From positions 434,001 through 498,000 of the forward strand of contig JADJPM010000001.1 in the NCBI GenBank assembly GCA_016713245.1: a stretch of DNA of 64,000 nt. Direction: 5' to 3'. A program made the translations under genes and the position numbers. This stretch comes from Verrucomicrobiaceae bacterium (GTDB lineage: Bacteria; Verrucomicrobiota; Verrucomicrobiia; Verrucomicrobiales; Verrucomicrobiaceae). Shown here in pieces: positions 24,267 through 31,900 of the stretch. Below the pieces are notes generated by a model. It did no database searches. It was not told the origin of the DNA and saw nothing but the letters and a program-made list of their open reading frames with translations. Position 1 is the first letter of the stretch. Every line of letters starts with the position of its first letter.

Positions 24267-24749
24267 TCACTCTAAGGCCAACAATGCCTCCAAATCGAGC
24301 GTCCCCGTTGTCATGGCGAGCTCGCCTTTCGCATCGCGGGGCCATTCGGAAGGATCGCGGTCCACGTAAAGTTCGAGGCCGTTGCCATCGGGGTCTTGGA
24401 GGTAGATCGCTTCGCTGACGCCGTGGTCGGCGGCTCCATCGAGAGGAATTTGATGCTCGATGAGGCGTCGCAGGGCATCCGCGAGCGATTTGCGATCGGG
24501 ATAGAGGATGGCGACGTGATACAGGCCGGTGGTGCCGGGCGGCGGTGATTTGCCGCCGCGGCTTTCCCAGGTGTTGAGGCCGATGTGATGATGATAACCA
24601 CCGGCGGAGACGAAGGCCGCGCCGGGTCCGTAGCGCTGCGTGAGCTGAAAGCCGAGCACGCCGCAGTAAAAGGCCAGCGAGCGCTCGAGATCGGCCACCT
24701 TCAGATGAACGTGGCCGATGCGGACGCCGGGATGGATCGGAGCGCTCAT
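24267..24749 (-). CDS. VOC-family (glyoxalase/dioxygenase-like) protein
   Basis: From the ATG at 24749 the protein has 160 residues. IGHVHLKVADLERSLAFYCGVLGF is the first beta-alpha-beta-beta-beta module, with a metal-ligand His. GLYHVAILYPDRKSLADALRRL begins the second, and IYLQDPDGNGLELYVDRDP carries the conserved metal-ligand Glu. It resembles the N-terminal part of CatE-type extradiol dioxygenases, but the reaction is unknown. The start overlaps the stop of the upstream OYE gene by 4 bases, so it is the last gene of the minus-strand pirin/DoxX operon. Confidence 0.82.
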   Translation of the reverse strand: MSAPIHPGVRIGHVHLKVADLERSLAFYCGVLGFQLTQRYGPGAAFVSAGGYHHHIGLNTWESRGGKSPPPGTTGLYHVAILYPDRKSLADALRRLIEHQIPLDGAADHGVSEAIYLQDPDGNGLELYVDRDPSEWPRDAKGELAMTTGTLDLEALLALE

Positions 24750-25810
24750 GACATGGCGGGATAGTCCGTGTAGCCCTCGGGGCCGGGCGAGTAGAACTTC
24801 GCGGGGTTCGGCGCATTGAGCGGGGCCTTCGCGGCGATGCGGGCGGGCAGGTCGGGATTGGCGAGGAAGCTGGTGCCAAAGGCGACGGCATCGAGTTTGC
24901 CCTCGGTGATCGCTTGCTCGGCTTCGTCGGCGGTGTAGCCCATGTTGCTGATGAGCGTGCCTTTGAAATGCTGGCGGGCAGGCGTGAGGACATCGCCCTG
25001 CTGCGCCTGGAAGAAGTCGCTGCGCATGAGATGCAGGTAGGCGATGCCGCGCGTGCTGCATTGCTGGGCGATGTAGGTGGTGACGCCGACGGGATCGCTG
25101 TCGATCATGCTGTTGTAGCTGTTCAGCGGCGAGATGCGCAATCCGACGCGATCCGCGCCCCAGACGCTGATGGCGGCATCGAGCACTTCGAGCATCAAAC
25201 GGGCGCGATTTTCGATGGAGCCGCCGTAGGGGCCGCTGCGCTTGTTGGCGCCATCGCGAAGGAATTCGTCGAGGAGGTAGCCATTGGCTCCGTGGACCTC
25301 GACGCCGTCAAAACCGGCCGCTTTGGCGTTCTCGGCGGCTTTTTTGAATCCGGCCACGATGCCGGGGATCTCGTCGTCGCGGAGTTCACGCGGCGTGACG
25401 TAGGGTTTCTTGCCTTCGGGCGTGTGAACTTCATCGCCAGTGATCGGAATGGCGCTCGGAGCCACAGGTTCGGCTCCGCCGTTGAGCAGCGGATGGCAGG
25501 CGCGACCGCCGTGCCAGAGCTGCAGCACGATTTGGCCGCCTTTGGCATGCACGGCATCAGTGACAGCTTTCCAGCCTATGATTTGAGCGTCGGAGTAGAT
25601 GCCGGGTTCCATCCAGAAGGACGAATTGCCTTCCATGACCATCGTGGCCTCGGCGATGATCAAACCGGCGCTGGCACGCTGCGCATAGTATTCGGCCATG
25701 AGCGGCGTGGGATTGTGATCGGCATCCGCACGGCAACGCGTGAGCGGGGCCATGAGGATGCGGTTGGGTAGTTGCAGAGCGCCGGCGGCGAGTGGGGAGA
25801 GGAGGTGCAT
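24746..25810 (-). CDS. nemA: Old Yellow Enzyme-family alkene reductase
   Basis: The 354-residue FMN-dependent TIM barrel has the N-terminal LPNRILMAPLTRCRAD, QLWHGGRACHP, and FDGVEVHGANGYLLDEFLRD with the His/Asn pair that binds the substrate carbonyl. KRSGPYGGSIENRARL is a signature of the NemA group, and the C-terminal AFGTSFLANPDLPARI binds FMN phosphate. It reduces activated C=C bonds such as N-ethylmaleimide or quinone-like electrophiles with NADPH. It follows the rhodanese-YceI gene in a likely electrophile-response operon. Confidence 0.9.
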   Translation of the reverse strand: MHLLSPLAAGALQLPNRILMAPLTRCRADADHNPTPLMAEYYAQRASAGLIIAEATMVMEGNSSFWMEPGIYSDAQIIGWKAVTDAVHAKGGQIVLQLWHGGRACHPLLNGGAEPVAPSAIPITGDEVHTPEGKKPYVTPRELRDDEIPGIVAGFKKAAENAKAAGFDGVEVHGANGYLLDEFLRDGANKRSGPYGGSIENRARLMLEVLDAAISVWGADRVGLRISPLNSYNSMIDSDPVGVTTYIAQQCSTRGIAYLHLMRSDFFQAQQGDVLTPARQHFKGTLISNMGYTADEAEQAITEGKLDAVAFGTSFLANPDLPARIAAKAPLNAPNPAKFYSPGPEGYTDYPAMS

Positions 25811-25846
25811 GGGAGTTTTGAGTTAAGAAGGGTGAGTTATGAGTTC
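25811..25846 (-). repeat. 7-base array between the YceI and OYE genes
   Basis: On the minus strand units of the TAACTCA type start at the TAA stop (25839) and reach to one base before the ATG at 25810. One further unit (GAACTCA, 25846-25840) extends into the coding region and encodes the last residues of the YceI protein. Four units plus one base fill the gap. Confidence 0.8.
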
Positions 25847-26733
25847 AAATCCGCGTGGATTTTGAGATGGAGATGGATGTGGTCGTTGACGATGTGTTTG
25901 CCGAGGAAGCGGAAAAGGCGGCCTGAGCCGTAAACGCTGCCGAACTGCGTGCGGTCGAGATCGAGCACGCCCTGCGCGGTGAGGCGTTTTCCATCGGCGG
26001 TGGCGGCGAGGATCGGAAACTCGATCTCGCGCGTGATGCCACGAAGGGTGAACTGGCCGCGCAGGAGGTAATTCGGCGTGCCATCGGTGCAGGTGGCGAG
26101 CGGTGTGATGCTTTCCGCGACGAATTCGGCCACCGGATGATGCGCGACATCGAAGAAGTCATCGCTGTGCAGATGCGCGATGAGCATCTGGTTCATCGCG
26201 GAGTCGCTGATGTCTTCGCAGGCGATGCTTTCCATCGCGATGCGGAAACGGGCAGCGACGAGCGCGTTGTCCCGCAGCGTGATCTCGCCCTCGGCGAGGC
26301 GCACGGTGCCGCTGTGGTGGTTGAAGAGATTGCGGCCCGTCCAGCGGATGAGGCTTTGCTCCGGATCCGCACGGAAGGTGCCGCTGAGCAAAGGCGCGGC
26401 GGGCAGCGTGCCTTCGCCTTCGAGAGGCAAACCAGCGGCGATCCACGCATCGAGACCGCCTTCGAAAGCCGTCACGTGGGTGAAACCGGCTGCGCTGAGC
26501 TTTTCGGCCGCCACTTTGGCATCGAGCGAGCCACTGCCCGCGCCATACACGATGATGGCGCGGGCTTTCTCGGCGGTGAGTGCGGCGATTTGATCGAAAA
26601 AGGCCACTTCATAAACACATGCCTGCCGCGAGCCGGGGATACGCCTCGCGGCGAAGACTTCCTCCGGCAGGACCTGCACGAGCAACGGCGCATCCGCAGC
26701 GCTGAGGAGGATTTGGAGCTCGGAGGTGGTCAT
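25837..26733 (-). CDS. Rhodanese-like domain fused to YceI lipocalin-like domain
   Basis: In this 298-residue protein, residues about 1-105 form a rhodanese-like domain (PGSRQACVYEVAFFDQI, FEGGLDAWIAAGLPLEGE). The active-site loop reads IIVYGAGSGSLDA, with no Cys, so it cannot act as a sulfurtransferase. Residues about 120-298 are a YceI domain (IRWTGRNLFNHHSGTVRLAEG, LRGQFTLRGITREIEFP, GKHIVNDHIHLHLKI), a barrel that binds isoprenoid quinones or similar lipids. There is no signal peptide, so it is cytoplasmic, unlike classical periplasmic YceI. It is part of the minus-strand operon with DoxX and OYE. Confidence 0.85.
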   Translation of the reverse strand: MTTSELQILLSAADAPLLVQVLPEEVFAARRIPGSRQACVYEVAFFDQIAALTAEKARAIIVYGAGSGSLDAKVAAEKLSAAGFTHVTAFEGGLDAWIAAGLPLEGEGTLPAAPLLSGTFRADPEQSLIRWTGRNLFNHHSGTVRLAEGEITLRDNALVAARFRIAMESIACEDISDSAMNQMLIAHLHSDDFFDVAHHPVAEFVAESITPLATCTDGTPNYLLRGQFTLRGITREIEFPILAATADGKRLTAQGVLDLDRTQFGSVYGSGRLFRFLGKHIVNDHIHLHLKIHADLNS

Positions 26734-26762
26734 GGCGATGAGTTGGTGGGTTTCGATGGGCT

Positions 26763-27152
26763 TTACTTCACGAGACCAAGCCAGGCTTTGCGCTCAGTGA
26801 AGAGGAGAAAGGCGGAGAGGATGCCGATGACGAGAATGGGTGGATCGGTGAGGCCAGCGCCTTTGGTGAGGAAGACATGGAAGGCGACGATGTTCACGAT
26901 GATCGGCCCGAGCACCAGCAGTCCGATGTTACGAGTTTTTGGCAGCGCGACGAGCAGGCCGCCGAGGATCTCAAGCACCTTCACGAAGGCGAGGTAGCCC
27001 GTGGGGAACATCGCGGCCATGAAGAGCTTGTGCGGCGCATCGGCCGGCGATGGATCGGCGGGCATCGGGATGAAGTTCAGGAAGAAGTTCGCGCCAAAGG
27101 TGATGAAGGCGAGACCGAGAAGGACGGAGGCGATGGTGGATGCGTGTTTCAT
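26763..27152 (-). CDS. DoxX-like integral membrane protein
   Basis: The 129-residue protein has four predicted membrane segments: IASVLLGLAFITFGANFFLNFI, AMFPTGYLAFVKVLEILGGLLVAL, NIGLLVLGPIIVNIVAFHVFL and PPILVIGILSAFLLF. The topology and ILGGLLVALP motif match the DoxX/DoxD-like superfamily. Such proteins accompany oxidative or electrophile stress genes, with unclear biochemical roles. The ATG directly abuts the 7-base array that separates it from the pirin gene. Confidence 0.8.
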   Translation of the reverse strand: MKHASTIASVLLGLAFITFGANFFLNFIPMPADPSPADAPHKLFMAAMFPTGYLAFVKVLEILGGLLVALPKTRNIGLLVLGPIIVNIVAFHVFLTKGAGLTDPPILVIGILSAFLLFTERKAWLGLVK

Positions 27153-27187
27153 GGGATGTGGGATGTGGGATGAGAGATGAGGGATTA
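27153..27187 (-). repeat. Five-unit 7-base array from pirin stop to DoxX start
   Basis: On the minus strand the TAA stop of the pirin gene (27187-27185) opens five 7-base units (TAATCCC, ACATCCC types) that end exactly at the ATG at 27152, 35 bases in total. No ribosome-binding motif is present. Confidence 0.92.
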
Positions 27188-27973
27188 AGCGAGATCGAAG
27201 AGGAGGGCCTCGGCGTCATCGGCGGCGCTGAGGGTGAGCGTGCCGGTGTCCTCGGTGGAGAAGGCGTCGCCGGGCGTCAGCGTGCTGTCATGTGCGGTGA
27301 CGCTGCCTTTGATCAGCTGGAACCACACGCCGCGGCCGGTTTTGACCTCGTGGGTGATGCTCTGGCCTTTCGGAAGGCGCACGCGGTAAATGTCAGCGTC
27401 TTGATGGATGGTGGCGCTGCCTTCGCGGCCATCGGGCGAGATGACGAGCACTTTCGGCTCGTTTTCCTTCGCCGGATCGGGATGCCACTCGGTGTAGCTC
27501 GGCGTGAGGCCACGCTGATGCGGACGGATCCAGATTTGCAGGAGTGAGGCGCCTTCCGTCTTTGACGGATTGAATTCGCTGTGCGTCACACCGCGACCGG
27601 CGCTCATGAGCTGGATCTGGCCGGGCAGCAGCGTGCGGCCGTTGCCCATGCTGTCTTTGTGCGCCAGCGCACCCCAGAGGATGTAGCTGAAGATTTCCAT
27701 GTCTGCGTGCGGATGTGTGGGAAAGCCCGCGCCGGGAGTGATGATGTCCTGATTGATGACACGCAGGCTGCGGAAGCCCATGTGCGCTGGATCGTAGTAA
27801 TCGGCGAAGGAGAAGGCGTGGAAGCTGTCGAGCCAGCCGTGGTCGGCGTGGCCGCGTTCGTTGGATTTGCGAAGGGTGAGTTTCATGGTTTGCGAGGGGT
27901 TGGGCGACACACAGCCCGCGACCGGCAGCGCGAGCGCTGCCTGGGCGATGAACTGGCGTCGTTTGGTTTTCAT
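27185..27973 (-). CDS. Pirin-family protein with Tat/lipoprotein-like N-terminus
   Basis: From the ATG at 27973 the protein has 262 residues. The cupin core has the pirin motif FPTHPHADMEIFSYILWGALAHKDS with metal-binding His residues and a Glu, and SAGRGVTHSEFNPS. Pirins are often quercetin-dioxygenase-like, and some are redox sensors. Unusually, the N-terminus reads KTKRRQFIAQAALALPVAGC: a twin-arginine motif, hydrophobic stretch and lipobox (VAGC), which suggests export and lipidation. An internal ATG at 27886 (MKLTLRKSNERG) would give a normal cytoplasmic pirin, so the localisation is open. It is first in the operon. Confidence 0.85.
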   Translation of the reverse strand: MKTKRRQFIAQAALALPVAGCVSPNPSQTMKLTLRKSNERGHADHGWLDSFHAFSFADYYDPAHMGFRSLRVINQDIITPGAGFPTHPHADMEIFSYILWGALAHKDSMGNGRTLLPGQIQLMSAGRGVTHSEFNPSKTEGASLLQIWIRPHQRGLTPSYTEWHPDPAKENEPKVLVISPDGREGSATIHQDADIYRVRLPKGQSITHEVKTGRGVWFQLIKGSVTAHDSTLTPGDAFSTEDTGTLTLSAADDAEALLFDLA

Positions 27974-28054
27974 GACGACACGATACTTCTGCATCACCGT
28001 GCCTTCAGCCAATGCCGATGCGGAAGGAAGTTCATGCCGGGAGGTAATGAGCCC

Positions 28055-29500
28055 TCACGCCTCAAACAGCCGCTCGAAGGGCACGAGGTAGTCGAAGAAG
28101 TCCTCATCCGGGATGCTCGCATCGAGCTGGCCCTGATAGACGAGGACGGTGCGGCATGGCGTGCCTTTGGGGAGCTTCAGTTTGCGGATTTTGTCCTGCA
28201 CCTCCGTGATGCAGTCGTGGGTGATCTTTTCGCGCAGCTTGATCTCGATGACGTAGAGAGATTTTTTCGTACGCAGGAGCATGTCGATCTGGCAGGCCTC
28301 GCTGCGCAGGGTTTTGGCCTGAAAATACGGCCCGGCATTGAGGATGGGCGTATTCGCGAGGTCGATGTGGCGCAGGAGCGGATCGCGATTGCCGAGGACG
28401 AGGTTTTCAAACTGCAAGCCCATCAGCGTGTCCCACTGCGGCAGGGTTTCGAGCGGGCGTGTGCGGTAAAGCCCCTTCTCGATGCGCTTTTTCTCCGGCT
28501 CGATGTAGCGGAGGTAGAAGCGGGTGTAGTTATCACTAAGGCGATACTTTGCCGTGCGCTTCTCGGTGCCGCCGAGAGGTGAAAATGGCAGATCACAGGT
28601 GATGAAGCCCGCGCTTTCCAGCTCGGCGAGCGCTTCGGTGACGATGCCGCCGCGGCCGATTTGCAGTTCCTTCGTGATCTCGGTCATGGTGCGGGCAGGA
28701 CCACTCAGAACGCGGCAGATGTCGCGGTAACGATCTGCGCGGCGGTTGAAAACGCTGCTGAAAAGATCCTCGAACTCGCGGAAGAGCAGCCCGCCGCGAT
28801 CAAAGCACAGCCGGTGGATGTTTTGCTCCGCTGTCTGCGCCGGATCGATCTCCTCTAGGTAACGCGGCACACCGCCGGTGACAGCGAGCGTCTTGATTTT
28901 CTCCAGCACTGGGATGCGCGGGGCTTTGGCACGCCAAAACGGCACGCACTCAGGCAGCGGCATGGGTGGCATAGTGAAGACCCAGCTCGTGCGACCGACG
29001 AATCCAGCGCTTTTGAGCAGGTTCGCTTCGATCCACGAGGAGACGGAGCCACAGAGCACGACGACGAGGTGGTTTCGCGTGCTGAAAAGGTTGTCCCACG
29101 CCACTTTGAGATGCCCGGCGAAATCCGTCGAGCCTGTGGCCATCCAGGAAATCTCATCGAGCAGCAGCACGATCTTTCCTTTGGCCGGGAGAGCCTGGGC
29201 GAGCATCTGAAAGGCCTGCGGCCATGATTCGAGGGTGACTCGCGGCACCTTCGTCTGCGCTGCGAGCTGCTCCGCGAAGGCGGCAAGCTGCTCCACCGCG
29301 CTGATGCCCTCACGCGGGCCGAGTCCTTCGAGCTTGATGAAGTGATCCGCAAACGTCCGCCCGCAGTGTGTGACGAAGGCGCTCTTGCCGATACGCCGCC
29401 GTCCCTGCACGACGACGAGGGATGCCTTTGGCTTGCGAAACAGACGCTCAAACTGGTCCGCGAGGAACTGACGACCGTGGAAGGGAGACATGGCAGGCAT
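28055..29500 (-). CDS. AAA-type ATPase with DUF234 domain
   Basis: From the ATG at 29500 (or 29491) the protein has about 481 residues. The Walker A is VVQGRRRIGKSAFVTHC near residue 35, and Walker B is GKIVLLLDEISWMA. A winged-helix region follows (MTEITKELQIGRGGIVTEALAELESAGFI). The C-terminal domain (FENLVLGNRDPLL... EACQIDMLLRTKKSLYVIEIKLREKI) has the D...E-x-K pattern of PD-(D/E)XK nucleases, as in DUF234. Function is unknown for these archaeal-type ATPases. It sits between a LysR gene and the pirin operon and is preceded by 54-base repeats. Confidence 0.85.
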   Translation of the reverse strand: MPAMSPFHGRQFLADQFERLFRKPKASLVVVQGRRRIGKSAFVTHCGRTFADHFIKLEGLGPREGISAVEQLAAFAEQLAAQTKVPRVTLESWPQAFQMLAQALPAKGKIVLLLDEISWMATGSTDFAGHLKVAWDNLFSTRNHLVVVLCGSVSSWIEANLLKSAGFVGRTSWVFTMPPMPLPECVPFWRAKAPRIPVLEKIKTLAVTGGVPRYLEEIDPAQTAEQNIHRLCFDRGGLLFREFEDLFSSVFNRRADRYRDICRVLSGPARTMTEITKELQIGRGGIVTEALAELESAGFITCDLPFSPLGGTEKRTAKYRLSDNYTRFYLRYIEPEKKRIEKGLYRTRPLETLPQWDTLMGLQFENLVLGNRDPLLRHIDLANTPILNAGPYFQAKTLRSEACQIDMLLRTKKSLYVIEIKLREKITHDCITEVQDKIRKLKLPKGTPCRTVLVYQGQLDASIPDEDFFDYLVPFERLFEA

Positions 29501-29511
29501 GGTAACAAAGA

Positions 29512-29673
29512 GAGCACGAAATCGACATTCAGTCAATTTCGTGCTCCTTCTCGGAAAGAAAAAGAGAGCACGAAATCGACATGATGCTTTTTTGGTGCTC
29601 CTAATCAAAACGAAATCGGGAGCACGAAATCGACATTCATCATTCTGGTTTCGTCATTTAGCGCCCCGCGTAG
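29512..29673. repeat. Three 54-base direct repeats with internal hairpins
   Basis: The 17-base core GAGCACGAAATCGACAT occurs at 29512, 29566 and 29620, exactly 54 bases apart. At offset 29, units 1 and 2 carry GTGCTCC, the complement of the core start. Unit 1 therefore forms an 11-bp stem (29512-29522 with 29536-29546). The third unit is more diverged. The repeats fill the divergent region between the ATPase ATG and the LysR ATG at 29682. The period is 18 codons, so both strands stay open across it. Confidence 0.85.
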
Positions 29674-29681
29674 GCTGCTGC

Positions 29682-30581
29682 ATGGAATTTCATCAATTGC
29701 GCTACTTCACCGCCGCGGCGGAGGACATGAGCATCTCGCGGGCGGCGCAGAGGCTGCATGTGACGCAGCCGGCGCTGAGCCGCCAAATCGCGGCGCTGGA
29801 GGCGGAGCTGGGTGTGGCGCTGTTTGATCGGGTGAAGAAGCGCATCGTGCTGACGGACGCGGGGCGTTTTTTCCTGCCAAAGGCCCGCCAGATCATCTGC
29901 GATGCGGAAACCTCCGCGCAGCAGCTCCGCGAGCAGTTTGGCGATGCGCCGCGCACGCTGCGGCTGGGCTTTCTCTCGGTCTTTCTCGATGATCTGGTGG
30001 CTCCGGCGCTGCGGGAGTTTCGTCAAAGGCACCCGAAGGCCCGTGTGAGCCTCTTTGAGTTGCCGCCGCGTGCGCAGCTCGACCGCCTGCGCACGCACGA
30101 GCTCGATGCGGCGATCCTCGGCAACATCGAAGACGCGGATCGCGAGCTTTTCGCCGTGCGAAGGCTTTCGCGAAACAAAATGGCCGCGGTGCTGCCGGAG
30201 GATCATCCGCTGGCCCAAAAGAAGACGATCAAGCTGGCCGCGCTGAGCCGCGAATCGTGGATCTCGCTGAGTGACGCGGTGTTTCCGGGGCGGCGCGAGT
30301 TTTTGCGCGGCATCTGCGGTGCGGCGGGCTTTGAGCCTCAAATCGTGAGCGAGGTGGACTCGCTCTCGCTCATGCTCGCCGCGGTCTCCTCCGGCGATGG
30401 CGTGGCTTTGATGCCGGAGCACGCACAGAAGATTCCGCATACCGGCGCGGCTTTCGTGAAGCTGACGGCTCCCGTGCCGACGGCGGACCTTTTGCTCGTG
30501 CAGCCGAAAGGCAAGCCGGGGCCGGAGATGGCGACGCTAGGCGAGCTGATCGCGGAACGAGCCGTCAGAGTGCCGGAGTGA
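29682..30581 (+). CDS. LysR-family transcriptional regulator
   Basis: The 299-residue protein has an N-terminal winged helix-turn-helix (FHQLRYFTAAAEDMSISRAAQRLHVTQPALSRQIAALE) and a periplasmic-binding-like effector domain (LRLGFLSVFLDDLVAPALREF... LDAAILG). The ATG at 29682 gives the standard N-terminus. The open frame extends back to 29490 only because of the 18-codon repeat. A LysR gene is often found beside pirin/DoxX/OYE stress operons, so the operon at 24267-27973 is a plausible target, with the ATPase gene lying between them. Confidence 0.88.
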   Translation: MEFHQLRYFTAAAEDMSISRAAQRLHVTQPALSRQIAALEAELGVALFDRVKKRIVLTDAGRFFLPKARQIICDAETSAQQLREQFGDAPRTLRLGFLSVFLDDLVAPALREFRQRHPKARVSLFELPPRAQLDRLRTHELDAAILGNIEDADRELFAVRRLSRNKMAAVLPEDHPLAQKKTIKLAALSRESWISLSDAVFPGRREFLRGICGAAGFEPQIVSEVDSLSLMLAAVSSGDGVALMPEHAQKIPHTGAAFVKLTAPVPTADLLLVQPKGKPGPEMATLGELIAERAVRVPE

Positions 30582-30587
30582 GCAGTC

Positions 30588-31811
30588 CTACCGCGCCGCC
30601 GCCTCGCGCAGCTTGTCCTTCTTGCTCTTGCGGCTGCCTTTGATGCCGCCGGTGCTTGAAGGTGGCGGCGGTACATCGTGAGGCTCAAAGCCCGGGATGT
30701 GCTCGCGGGGAATCGTGAGGCGGTGACGCTTCTCGATGAGGCAAAAATGCGCGTGCGCTGCCGCGGTGACAAAACTCACGGCAATGCCGGCCTCACCCGC
30801 GCGACCGGTGCGGCCGATGCGATGCGTGTAATCCACCGGCGAGCGCGGCAGGTCGTAATTCACGACCACAGGCAATTGCACGATGTCGAGCCCGCGACAG
30901 GCCAGATCAGTGGCCACGAGCACCTGGATCTCCGAGTCTTTGAACGCGGCCAAAGCATCGCCGCGCGCTCCTTGGCTGAGGCTGCCATGAAACGCCACTG
31001 CGCTGATGCCGTTCCGCCGCAGTTTGTCCGCGACGTGCTCGGCGGAGTATTGTTTGGCCACAAAGACCAGCACTCGCTTCCAGCCTTCGGTCTTGATCAA
31101 ATGCCGCAGCAAGGGCGTGCGCTTGTCTTCATCCACCTCGATGGCGCGTTGCTCAATGACGGGCATCTCCGCCGGCACTGAGTCGATTTCGATGCGCACG
31201 GGTTCGTGCAAAAGCGTCTGGGCCAAAGACTGGATCGCCTCCGGAAAGGTGGCGGAGAAGAGCAGGTTTTGCCGACGCTTCGGCAGCAGAGCCAGCACTC
31301 GCGCCAGTTCGTCCGCGAAACCCAGATCGAGCATCCGATCCGCTTCGTCGAGCACCAACGCGGCGACATGGCCGAGATGCAGCGCATTTTTATCCACGAG
31401 GTCCAGCAACCGGCCCGGCGTGGCGATCACAAAGTCCGCGCCGCCACGCAGCGCCATCATTTGAGGATTAATCGAGACGCCGCCAATCGCACTCACGACC
31501 TTGATGCGCTCCGGCAGATGCACCGAGCAACGCAGCACCGTCTCCGCGACCTGCGCCGCCAGCTCACGCGTGGGCACCAGGACCAGGGTGTGAACGCGCC
31601 GCGGCTTCTCCAGACGGATCGCGAGCCATCGCTGCAGCAGCGGGAGCACAAACGCCATCGTCTTGCCAGATCCCGTCTGCGCGGTGGCCAGCACATCACC
31701 GCCTTTCAGCACCACGGGAATCGCCGACGACTGGACCGGCGTCGGCGTGATGTAGTGGCTGACGGCGCTCAAGAGGGATGGCGACAGACCGAGGGTGGTG
31801 AAGGACATCAC
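30588..31811 (-). CDS. DEAD-box RNA helicase (RhlE-like)
   Basis: The 407-residue protein has a Q motif (LGLSPSLLSAVSHYITPTPVQSSAIP), motif I AQTGSGKT, motif Ia PTRELA, motif II DEAD, motif III SAT and motif VI HRIGRTGRAG. These define an ATP-dependent RNA unwinding enzyme, probably acting in ribosome assembly or RNA turnover. The tail after residue 370 is short, basic and Lys/Arg-rich (IKGSRKSKKDKLREAA), as in RhlE proteins. An ATG one codon downstream is also possible. It is divergent from the DUF1549 gene. Confidence 0.92.
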   Translation of the reverse strand: MMSFTTLGLSPSLLSAVSHYITPTPVQSSAIPVVLKGGDVLATAQTGSGKTMAFVLPLLQRWLAIRLEKPRRVHTLVLVPTRELAAQVAETVLRCSVHLPERIKVVSAIGGVSINPQMMALRGGADFVIATPGRLLDLVDKNALHLGHVAALVLDEADRMLDLGFADELARVLALLPKRRQNLLFSATFPEAIQSLAQTLLHEPVRIEIDSVPAEMPVIEQRAIEVDEDKRTPLLRHLIKTEGWKRVLVFVAKQYSAEHVADKLRRNGISAVAFHGSLSQGARGDALAAFKDSEIQVLVATDLACRGLDIVQLPVVVNYDLPRSPVDYTHRIGRTGRAGEAGIAVSFVTAAAHAHFCLIEKRHRLTIPREHIPGFEPHDVPPPPSSTGGIKGSRKSKKDKLREAAAR

Positions 31812-31900
31812 GTTCTATAGTCGCGATCTGGTGAGCGGCAAGATGCTGCCATCGAATGAACGTGGTATGAAATGAGGCCTCGGATGCCGTATGAGAGATC

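Noticed and set aside
29490..29681. Extension of the LysR frame and of the ATPase frame across the repeats
   Set aside because: The frames stay open only because the 54-base repeat is a multiple of three; conserved N-termini begin outside it.
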